Source of the DNA: Flavobacteriales bacterium
GTDB lineage: Bacteria > Bacteroidota > Bacteroidia > Flavobacteriales_D > SKUL01
DNA length: 10,011 bases
Assembly (NCBI GenBank): GCA_007129985.1
Contig: SKUL01000349.1
Span: 1 to 10,011, forward strand
Direction: 5' to 3'
A program made the translations under genes and the position numbers. The notes under the pieces are model-generated. The model saw only the letters and a program-made list of their open reading frames with translations, searched no databases and was not told where the DNA came from. Below are positions 1 through 6,508 of the stretch, one piece after another. Every line of letters begins with the position of its first letter. Positions within the stretch are counted from its first letter, which is position 1.

Positions 1-986
1 GCCAGAGCTGCCGGTAGCTCTTTAAGAAACTCCGAGGGCTGGAGGATAATTTCAGTGTGCTTTGCACCAAATTTCTCTGCCACCATTCTCGCGTATCTCG
101 CTTCACTGAATTCTGACTCATCAAAGGAGATGGTAAAGGTTTTGACCGGATCTTTTAAGTGTTGCGACATCAAAGCCACAATCAGACTTGAGTCTATTCC
201 TCCGGAGAGAAACGCACCGAATGGAACATCGGCAACCAGTCTTCGCGATACAGATTGGCTTAATAATGTCCGTGTCTGATTTCTGTACTCATCATCACTG
301 AGAGGTATACTTCTTACACATTCCGAAATTGACCAGTACTTCGTGATGGATGTTTCGGTATCGGCGATTTTCATGTAATGGCCGGGGAGTAGAATTTTGA
401 CTCCCTCGACCAGAGTATCGGGCGCATGCACAGTTTGATAACGCATGTAATCCGCCAGAGCTGTTTTGCACAACTTTTTCTGAATCAAGCCGGAAGCCAA
501 TAGAGCGCGTACTTCTGAAGCGAAGAACACGGAATGATCTTTTTCTGCGTAGTACAGCGGCTTGATGCCCAACCTGTCGCGCACCAAAAACAGCTCTTTT
601 TGTTCCTCATCCCAAAGGGCAAAGGCAAACATTCCGTTAAAGCGTTGCAGGGCTGCTGGCCCCCACTGAGACCACGCCGCGATAACTACTTCTGTATCCG
701 ATTCAGTTTGAAAGGGATACTGAAGTTCTGATTTGAGTTCGCGGAAGTTGTATATCTCGCCGTTGAATACCAGCGTATAACGTCCGTTATAAGAGGTCAT
801 GGGCTGGTTCGCGTTATCATTCAGGTCAATGATCGACAGTCGGCGATGACCGAGCGCTACCTGCTCACTCACAAAAACACCTTCGGCGTCAGGGCCTCGG
901 TGCCCCATCCGTTTGTTCATTCGCTGAACAACCGTGCCCGGGCTGTCGATACGCTCCAGTCCAAAAATACCGCTGATGCCACACAT
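1..986 (-). CDS. asnB: Asparagine synthase (glutamine-hydrolysing)-like amidotransferase, 3' end outside window
   Basis: The frame is open from ATG at 986 to the left edge, giving about 328 residues with no stop. The N-terminus is MCGISGIFG, with Cys2 as the class-II glutamine amidotransferase nucleophile after Met removal. Further glutaminase motifs are GHRGPD (residues 28-33), GHRRLSIIDL (47-56) and NGEIYN (75-80). The synthetase domain follows with the ATP-pyrophosphatase loop SGGIDSS at 261-267. Family members are typically 600 residues or more, so roughly half of the synthetase domain lies outside the window. The known reaction moves ammonia from glutamine to an adenylated carboxylate, classically aspartate. 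In glycan loci such homologues may instead amidate a sugar uronate or serve polysaccharide assembly; the sequence here cannot decide. The start overlaps the upstream epimerase stop by one base (TGATG), which implies translational coupling in one operon. No Shine-Dalgarno sequence is visible. The family call is secure, the substrate is not. Confidence 0.95.
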   Translation of the reverse strand, partial: MCGISGIFGLERIDSPGTVVQRMNKRMGHRGPDAEGVFVSEQVALGHRRLSIIDLNDNANQPMTSYNGRYTLVFNGEIYNFRELKSELQYPFQTESDTEVVIAAWSQWGPAALQRFNGMFAFALWDEEQKELFLVRDRLGIKPLYYAEKDHSVFFASEVRALLASGLIQKKLCKTALADYMRYQTVHAPDTLVEGVKILLPGHYMKIADTETSITKYWSISECVRSIPLSDDEYRNQTRTLLSQSVSRRLVADVPFGAFLSGGIDSSLIVALMSQHLKDPVKTFTISFDESEFSEARYARMVAEKFGAKHTEIILQPSEFLKELPAAL

Positions 987-1924
987 CAGACAAGGATGTA
1001 TTCTGTATTGGCAATCACACGCTTAACACCTTCGTCCAGAGGCAATAAATCGCGTCCTAACAATTCTTTCATTTTCGAAATGTCGGGCATGCGTCGTTGC
1101 ATATCGCCTTCTTTAAGCGGTGGTTCATGCACAATTTGCGAGCCGGAACCGGTAATATCAACCACCAGATTGGCCAGATCGTAAATGGAGATTTCCTTGT
1201 CGGAGCCAATGTTGACCACATCGTTCACAAACTTGTTGCTGTAAAAGGCTTCGAGGCAAGCATCTATGTTGTCATCAATGTAGCAAAACGTACGGCGTTG
1301 GCTTCCATCTCCGTATATAGTAATATCCTCGTTAGACAAGGCCGCTTTGATAAACTTGGAAATCACAAAGTCTTTGCTTTGCTTGATTCCGTATGTATTG
1401 AAAAAGCGAAAAATCGTGTAGCTCAATCCGTATTCCTGATGGTAAGAACGTAAAAAGGCTTCTCCCAGATTTTTTACAATGGCATAAGGCAGCCTGGAAT
1501 TGAGAGGCGTGGTCATTTCATTTTGAGGTATCTCCACAGGCTCTCCATAGACTTCGCTCGAAGAGGAGTAATATACCCTTTGCACTCCTGTGTTTTTGGA
1601 GAGACGGAGAACGTTGCGAATCCCATCAATGTCATCAAGAACAGCTACAGGGTGATTGAGAGTGCGCTGAACGCCCACCAATGCTGCGTAATGAAAAACA
1701 TAATCAAACCTGTAGGCGTAAAAAACCCCTGAGATATCTTGAAAGGAGTTCACATCGCACTTGATGAAGTGCACGTTCCCGTGTTCGCTGTTTGGAATTT
1801 TCGATTCACTTCCGGTAACAAAGTTATCCACCACCACAACATCGTTGTTCGGGTTTTGAGCCAACTTGGCTGCCAGTTCGCTTGCGATGAATCCTGCACC
1901 ACCGGTTACCAATATTTTCGTCAT
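986..1924 (-). CDS. NAD-dependent epimerase/dehydratase (extended SDR), nucleotide-sugar modifying
   Basis: This is a 312-residue extended short-chain dehydrogenase/reductase. The N-terminal Rossmann motif reads TGGAGFIA (residues 7-14); the last position, usually Gly, is Ala. Other landmarks are SSSEVYG (121-127), the catalytic YAIVK with Tyr147 and Lys151, RFFNTYG (173-179), and GDGSQRRTFCYIDD (205-218), which is typical of UDP-xylose synthase, UDP-glucose 4-epimerase and dTDP-glucose dehydratase relatives. A C-terminal PDIS element (280-283) also resembles the UDP-glucuronate decarboxylase group. It most likely acts in the cytoplasm on a UDP- or dTDP-sugar; the exact substrate is not readable. 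The frame extends upstream to a TTG at 1954, but ATG at 1924 gives the normal family N-terminus (MTKILVTGG), so it is preferred. The gene lies 38 bases after the glycosyltransferase stop and overlaps the amidotransferase start, consistent with one operon. Confidence 0.93.
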   Translation of the reverse strand: MTKILVTGGAGFIASELAAKLAQNPNNDVVVVDNFVTGSESKIPNSEHGNVHFIKCDVNSFQDISGVFYAYRFDYVFHYAALVGVQRTLNHPVAVLDDIDGIRNVLRLSKNTGVQRVYYSSSSEVYGEPVEIPQNEMTTPLNSRLPYAIVKNLGEAFLRSYHQEYGLSYTIFRFFNTYGIKQSKDFVISKFIKAALSNEDITIYGDGSQRRTFCYIDDNIDACLEAFYSNKFVNDVVNIGSDKEISIYDLANLVVDITGSGSQIVHEPPLKEGDMQRRMPDISKMKELLGRDLLPLDEGVKRVIANTEYILV

Positions 1925-1962
1925 TCGTTTGAGTTCTGTTTTGGCGTTAGCCAAAGTTACGT

Positions 1963-3012
1963 TTATTTGTCAAGAAAGCGATATAGTGTCTGCACCCAGG
2001 TTTCGGGAGTAATCTGTTGCGCGAGTTGGTGGCTATTGTCGCCCATTTGCACAAGCTTATCATCGCTAATGGCAGCAATCTTTTCCATGGCCCCCACGAG
2101 ACTTTCTACGGATTGCGTTTTAAACAAAAATCCATTTTCTCCTTCTCTCAGGAAAGTATCTGCGGCTCCAACTGCTTCACTGCAAATAAGCGGAAACCCA
2201 GCTGCGGCGAATTCCTGCACCACTACACCCCAGGGTTCCTTTTGGCTGGGTAAAATGAATACACCTGTTTCAGCAATGAGTTTTCTGAGCTCTTCAGGTT
2301 GCAAAAAACCAAAATGCTTGATGCCCTCTGATTGATCGCGTTGATCAAATTCTGCTCCGGTGCCAGCGCACCAAAGCTCCCATGAGTCATTACCACACCT
2401 GCGGAATTCTTTGAAAGCATCCCAAAGCTCCCGGGTTCCTTTGAAACCCAGATAGCGCCCAACGTACAGAAATCGCCGTGGAAAAGATTGATATTTAAGG
2501 TGTTTATTCTCCTGATAATAACTATTAAAGAGAGTCACATCAGCGCTGTAGGCACCAGAATGAATGCGGTTTTCATCAAACCCAAGCTTTCGTGCATATT
2601 TCACTTGCCGGTCACCGGGAACCCAACAGTGGGTAAAGGAATTTTTTAGGAAAACACGACTGTAAAGCATCGCCATCCATTGTCTGGCTCCTCCCTGCCA
2701 AGGGTTATCCAATCCCAAAATAAAGGGAACTCTCTTTCCGAGTCTTCTTCCGCTTTTTAAATACTCCTTATCTCGCCAACCACTTACCAGCACCAGGTCT
2801 GGATTCCATTCATTCAATTCATTAGATATCTGATTTTCTGATTTCTGAAATCGTTCTTCAACCTCAATTTCAGGATTTAATTTCAATGCAAAAGGCGCCT
2901 CATTGTGCACGGGGTATCTGTAAACCCGAATTTTGAAACCACTGTTGGATGCCGCATTGAGGCAAGAAACCGTGTAAGCGGCCAACTCAGTGTAGAGAAT
3001 CGCGAATCTCAT
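1963..3012 (-). CDS. Glycosyltransferase, GT4-like (GT-B fold)
   Basis: The 349-residue product has the C-terminal half of a GT4 family enzyme. FLYVGRYLGFKG (181-192) is the start of the nucleotide-sugar-binding domain. LPSQKEPWGVVVQEFAAAG (254-272) contains the E-x7-E pair (Glu259, Glu267) that contacts the donor sugar nucleotide in retaining GT4 enzymes, followed by a typical GENGFLF segment (291-297). The N-terminal acceptor domain is more diverged: the Gly-Gly loop common near the N-terminus of GT4 enzymes is absent (compare the plus-strand enzyme at 6509). There is no signal peptide or clear membrane helix, so it probably works at the cytoplasmic face on a lipid-linked acceptor. The ATG at 3012 is unambiguous, with no Shine-Dalgarno; a perfect 14-bp palindrome lies 13 bases upstream of it. 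Donor and acceptor sugars cannot be inferred. Confidence 0.92.
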   Translation of the reverse strand: MRFAILYTELAAYTVSCLNAASNSGFKIRVYRYPVHNEAPFALKLNPEIEVEERFQKSENQISNELNEWNPDLVLVSGWRDKEYLKSGRRLGKRVPFILGLDNPWQGGARQWMAMLYSRVFLKNSFTHCWVPGDRQVKYARKLGFDENRIHSGAYSADVTLFNSYYQENKHLKYQSFPRRFLYVGRYLGFKGTRELWDAFKEFRRCGNDSWELWCAGTGAEFDQRDQSEGIKHFGFLQPEELRKLIAETGVFILPSQKEPWGVVVQEFAAAGFPLICSEAVGAADTFLREGENGFLFKTQSVESLVGAMEKIAAISDDKLVQMGDNSHQLAQQITPETWVQTLYRFLDK

Positions 3013-3025
3013 CTGCTTTTTGAAA

Positions 3026-3039
3026 CAATCATATGATTG
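3026..3039. repeat. Perfect 14-bp palindrome in the gap upstream of the GT4 gene
   Basis: CAATCATATGATTG is its own reverse complement over all 14 bases. It sits in the 86-base gap between the polymerase-like gene and the downstream GT4 gene, 13 bases before that gene's ATG. It could be an operator for a dimeric regulator or a small hairpin in the mRNA leader. The structure is directly visible; the role is unknown. Confidence 0.6.
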
Positions 3040-3098
3040 GGTCGCAAGATAGCAAGACGGTTCATCTTGATGAATCAGGTCATTTAAAAAAAGGCTGA

Positions 3099-4487
3099 TT
3101 AACCCAAATTTCTTGGAGCTTTTGGAATGATTGGCACACTTGAATTCTGAACCTCAACGCCATTACGCGTTTCCGGCTCCAAATCCTCTCGTACTTCATT
3201 CACCGGCTTATCAGGCTTCAACATAAAACAAAGTGACATCAGAAAAACGGAGGTAAAAGGATTTAAAGACGCAGCAAGCCAAGACTCATAATAGCTGGTA
3301 AAAATAATCGGGAAAAAATACGGCAGTGCCCAACTGCTTCGGCGCGCAGCGACAAAAACTGTTCGAATCATTCCCAAAGCAAAGAGTGATAAACCAATCA
3401 GGCCTGTATCAAGCCAAAGAGTTAAATATGAATTATGTGCATTACCTTGATGCCCCAGCATACTGAGCTCATGGTAGTCTCTCTTGTAAAGAAATTCTGT
3501 GTAACCAAAGCCACCGCCACTGAAGTAGACATTCTCTATCTGAATGAGGGCATAGTCCCATGCTATTTGTCTTCCAGATCCTGTTTCGAGGGTTTCGAGG
3601 CGAAGGTATTCCTCAAGCCCCAGAGATACGGCAATCACAGGGATTTGTGCAAGGAGCAGCTCATATCCCACTACAATCATGACAAAAACAACAAGCGAGG
3701 CAATGTTCGTGAAGTATCTTAACCGACTGAATAAAAGAAACATGAGTAACACAAACAGCGACGTACGGCTTCTGGTTAGGGCAATGCTCGCAAGAGACAG
3801 GACCAATACCATCACAAAAAGCATTTTCAAGGATGTGGTTTTCTCTCCATTCTGGTACAGCACATACGCCAGCAACCCAGTCACTACCACAAACATTCCC
3901 AAACCATTAGGATTACCGAGTAGCCCCCGGTACCGGTCCATCAACAAAACAAAATCAGGACTGAGAACATACAGCACAAAACCAATGGACAAGACTACGA
4001 TCATGTAGACGAAAATGTCAACTACCAGTAGTTGATTATCTTCCAAGGCCTTCACAAAATACAGCGGAACAGCAAACATTACCATTACATAAGACATTGA
4101 CTTCTGAAGGCTGGTTACAGGATCATTTGCCCACAAATTTGTAAGCAGTGCATACACCATAAAGGGCAAGAAGTAGAGGTATATTTTCGCATAGCTGGTG
4201 CGGTAAGTCGCGAAGTTCTTCAGAACATGCAGAAAAAGTAAAACCACGACACCAATTTTGGCTGTGGCAGCAAAGCTCAGTAGTCTACTCCGTGAGTCAC
4301 TCATAAGCAAAATAGCCATCAGGGCAATCACTACTTTGGTACGATCACCTGCTTTCAACAAGGCAAAAAAGGTAATAACTGCCCACAATGCAGCAACTAT
4401 GTCTGGAGTCACAGCAGCTATCAGCGGCCACGAAAACAGAATCAAATAGAGATCTAGATTCTGACCGATTTTCTCTCTGATATTCAA
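3099..4487 (-). CDS. Polytopic O-antigen polymerase/ligase-like protein (Wzy/WaaL, Wzy_C type)
   Basis: The 462-residue product is almost entirely hydrophobic segments (about ten to twelve predicted by eye) up to roughly residue 423, then a charged, proline-rich tail of about 39 residues. Landmarks of the O-antigen ligase/polymerase superfamily are present: RYRGLLGNPNGLG (185-197) before a helix, LTRSRTSL (237-244) at the start of a helix, SGRQIAWDYA (304-313), and the large extracytoplasmic loop with GHQGNAHNSYL (345-355) followed by DTGLIGL (360-366). Members join or polymerise undecaprenyl-linked glycans at the periplasmic face of the inner membrane. Polymerase and ligase cannot be told apart by sequence alone. 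The start is unusual: no ATG or GTG lies between the upstream in-frame stop at 4512-4514 and the first helix, so TTG at 4487 is the best choice; the next ATG would remove the first helices. It sits between an ABC exporter and a glycosyltransferase gene, with gaps of 106 and 86 bases. Confidence 0.88.
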   Translation of the reverse strand: MNIREKIGQNLDLYLILFSWPLIAAVTPDIVAALWAVITFFALLKAGDRTKVVIALMAILLMSDSRSRLLSFAATAKIGVVVLLFLHVLKNFATYRTSYAKIYLYFLPFMVYALLTNLWANDPVTSLQKSMSYVMVMFAVPLYFVKALEDNQLLVVDIFVYMIVVLSIGFVLYVLSPDFVLLMDRYRGLLGNPNGLGMFVVVTGLLAYVLYQNGEKTTSLKMLFVMVLVLSLASIALTRSRTSLFVLLMFLLFSRLRYFTNIASLVVFVMIVVGYELLLAQIPVIAVSLGLEEYLRLETLETGSGRQIAWDYALIQIENVYFSGGGFGYTEFLYKRDYHELSMLGHQGNAHNSYLTLWLDTGLIGLSLFALGMIRTVFVAARRSSWALPYFFPIIFTSYYESWLAASLNPFTSVFLMSLCFMLKPDKPVNEVREDLEPETRNGVEVQNSSVPIIPKAPRNLG

Positions 4488-4577
4488 AACAATTTCGATG
4501 TTTACCCGTACTTACTGACCATCAGACCGGTCAAAGGTAGCGATATTCGCCGCCGAAATGGCTGGACCATAGGCAAT

Positions 4578-4605
4578 GATCACAACTCCTGGATCACAAC
4601 TCCTG
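4578..4605. repeat. Perfect 14-bp tandem duplication across the ABC exporter stop codon
   Basis: The plus-strand unit gatcacaactcctg occurs at 4578-4591 and again, directly abutting, at 4592-4605. On the coding strand the copy at 4592-4605 encodes the last codons Gln-Glu-Leu and the TGA stop (4594-4596), while the other copy lies just after the stop. The duplication therefore leaves the protein unchanged and adds 14 bases to the intergenic gap. Replication slippage is a simple explanation. Confidence 0.9.
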
Positions 4606-6384
4606 TAGCTCAACCATTTTACGAAAACTCTCTGAGTTTTGCATCAGTTCTTCAAAACTTCCTATCCGCTCTATACGGCCTTCTTTCAACAGCACAACTT
4701 TATCTGCAAACCGAACAGTTGACAATCGGTGCGCAATGATGATGAATGTGGCTTTTCCCTTGAGCTGCTCCATGCTTTGTTGTATGACCCATTCAGTTTG
4801 TGAATCGAGCGCAGCTGTAGCTTCATCAAAAATCATGATCTCAGTATCCTTGTAAAACTCGCGAGCAACTGCTAAACGCTGCTTTTGACCTCCGCTAACC
4901 AATACTCCTCTTGTGCCCAAAGGAGCTTCTTCCTCATTCCTCAAGCCGCGAACAAAATCATCGATAGCTGCTCTTTTCAATGCACGCCAAAATCGCTCAA
5001 TATTTCTTGGATTCTTTTCATCCCAAAGGGTTACGTTATTGAAAATTGAATCGCTAAACATCATTGGCTCCTGGGTGATATAACCGATTTGATTTTGATA
5101 GGAACGCACATCGTAATCCTGAAGGTTCTTTCCGTCAATCAAAATTTTCCCTTTATTGGGTGGAATCAGCCCACATATCAAATTCACAAGTGTGGTTTTG
5201 CCACTTCCACTCTCCCCTACAATTGCTATTGTTTGGCGTCTGTCAATCTTTAAGTTGATGTTGTGTAATATTTGTGACTCATAACCGAAATCTACTTCTG
5301 CAACTTCAATACTTTCTCTCAACGGTTGTATTTGTCCTTTTTCATAGTTTTCCTGATATTCTTCCAATTCATTTACAAAGGCCGACACATTTTCGAGAGC
5401 ACCTGTTGAGCCAAGGAACGAATTCCATTGTGTTTGAAGAAGCATCAAATAACCCATACCTCGATACAGAAACAAAAGGCTAAGCATAAACGAAGCTAAT
5501 CCTCTTCCCAAAAACTTTACTTCAAGAAAAATGACTAAAACAATAATCAGCACTACCAAAGGTTCTCTCCCAGACTCAAGCACAGCCCCAAGTTTTCCTA
5601 TCTTCTTGCTGGTGGCTTCCAGTTCATCAACCTTCGTTTTTAACTTCTCTCCGTAGTCACTTGCCTTGCCAACAGCTTTGAGGTATTTGAAAAGTGAGAC
5701 ATGTTGAATCAGCAAGCTCTGGAACTTATGACTTGTAGCGGTATGTTCTCTTGAAAGCGCTTTTGCCTTTCTGTAAAACGGTACGAATATGAAATTGGTA
5801 AACAAGCCTCCGATACCAACGAGCAATGCCAGTTCGGCATTAGCCATCATGGCAAGTAGAAAATAAACAACCAGAATTGTCAAATTTTGCAGAGTCAACA
5901 GGTAATCCCCAAAGGCACTTACCACTTTTCCAATTTCAGTACTCAACGTATTTTGAATTCGGCCGGCATCAGAGTTCACAAAATACTCATACTTTAAACG
6001 GGCAAGTAAATCAATTTGCTGAAAGCGTATGAGCTTGGTAAACCTGTAACGCAAGCGCACCCTGTAGGTAATTTCGAAATACTTGAGAACACCCTTGCCG
6101 CCGAAAAATGCAATCATCAATATCAGAATCGACTGAAAATTGATGTCCATACCCAACCAGGACACCAGAGAAATGAGAAAGCTGAGATTTCCCATATCAT
6201 CTGGATTTACAGATCCGGATTCAAAACTTTGTAGTAACGGCAGAAACATGGTCAACCCAAATCCGTCTAAAACGGTGGCTATCACGCTTATAACCAATGC
6301 AACCACAATCCTATACCCCAGATACTTATGAAAAAAACCATAGTACCTGAAGAGCTTCTTGAATCTGGCGTCGTTTCCGTTCAT
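4594..6384 (-). CDS. ABC exporter, fused permease and ATPase (MsbA/PglK-like lipid-linked glycan flippase candidate)
   Basis: This 596-residue protein has a complete half-transporter layout. About six membrane helices fall within residues 22-316 (for example 22-42, 83-101, 161-180, 183-203, 275-296 and 297-316), followed by a full nucleotide-binding domain. ATPase motifs are all intact: Walker A GESGSGKT (390-397), Q-loop Gln438, signature VSGGQ (496-500), Walker B IMIFDE (516-521) and the switch His552 in AHRLST. It should work as a homodimer in the inner membrane. Family relatives export lipid A (MsbA), flip lipid-linked oligosaccharides (PglK/Wzk), or export peptides and drugs. Its place at the head of a run of glycan genes favours a glycolipid substrate, which is an inference. 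There is no N-terminal peptidase domain. The ATG at 6384 is the likely start, with no Shine-Dalgarno. The stop lies inside a 14-bp tandem duplication. Confidence 0.95.
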   Translation of the reverse strand: MNGNDARFKKLFRYYGFFHKYLGYRIVVALVISVIATVLDGFGLTMFLPLLQSFESGSVNPDDMGNLSFLISLVSWLGMDINFQSILILMIAFFGGKGVLKYFEITYRVRLRYRFTKLIRFQQIDLLARLKYEYFVNSDAGRIQNTLSTEIGKVVSAFGDYLLTLQNLTILVVYFLLAMMANAELALLVGIGGLFTNFIFVPFYRKAKALSREHTATSHKFQSLLIQHVSLFKYLKAVGKASDYGEKLKTKVDELEATSKKIGKLGAVLESGREPLVVLIIVLVIFLEVKFLGRGLASFMLSLLFLYRGMGYLMLLQTQWNSFLGSTGALENVSAFVNELEEYQENYEKGQIQPLRESIEVAEVDFGYESQILHNINLKIDRRQTIAIVGESGSGKTTLVNLICGLIPPNKGKILIDGKNLQDYDVRSYQNQIGYITQEPMMFSDSIFNNVTLWDEKNPRNIERFWRALKRAAIDDFVRGLRNEEEAPLGTRGVLVSGGQKQRLAVAREFYKDTEIMIFDEATAALDSQTEWVIQQSMEQLKGKATFIIIAHRLSTVRFADKVVLLKEGRIERIGSFEELMQNSESFRKMVELQEL

Positions 6385-6508
6385 TTCTTTTGCTCGGACA
6401 AAGGAACAAAATAACCCGCAACAGCGCCGGATAAATCGCTTACTCAGGTTGAGGCCGGACTCACTGAAGGCCGAAAACTTTCATACCTTCGGCGCCTACT
6501 GTTGAGAC
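6385..6508. promoter_or_regulatory. Divergent intergenic region between the ABC exporter and GT4 genes
   Basis: These 124 bases separate two genes reading away from each other, so promoters for both must lie here or within the gene starts. On the plus strand TACCTTCG (6484-6491) matches the Bacteroidota -7 consensus TAnnTTTG at all but one fixed position and lies 17 bases before the ATG at 6509, but no TTG is found at the usual -33 distance. GCCGAA (6470-6475) and TTCGGC (6488-6493) could pair as a small hairpin around the same site. No convincing pair of elements is seen for the minus-strand gene. Confidence 0.4.

Noticed and set aside
846..1184. A 112-codon plus-strand frame across the amidotransferase/epimerase junction.
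   Set aside because: It is antisense to two genes with strong motif support and shows no domain-like features.
1739..2335. A 198-codon open frame on the plus strand, antisense to the epimerase and GT4 genes.
   Set aside because: It spans two well-supported minus-strand genes and the gap between them, its translation has no recognisable motif, and its Cys/His/Ser-rich composition is typical of an antisense shadow.
3073..3100. AATCAG ... CTGATT inverted repeat with an A/T run after the polymerase-like gene, as an intrinsic terminator.
   Set aside because: The stem is six weak base pairs around a 16-base loop, and the T-run lies inside the loop rather than after the stem.
4516..4533. A possible hairpin (TGACC ... 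GGTCA) and the 8-bp palindrome GACCGGTC in the gap before the polymerase-like gene, as a terminator.
   Set aside because: The stem is only five base pairs with an eight-base loop and there is no following T-run on the transcribed strand.
4502..4570. A 22-codon frame on the minus strand (ATG at 4570) in the gap before the polymerase-like gene, as a possible leader peptide.
   Set aside because: There is no start signal at a suitable distance (the AGGAG in the repeat is too far upstream), its stop does not couple to the next start, and short frames of this size are expected by chance.
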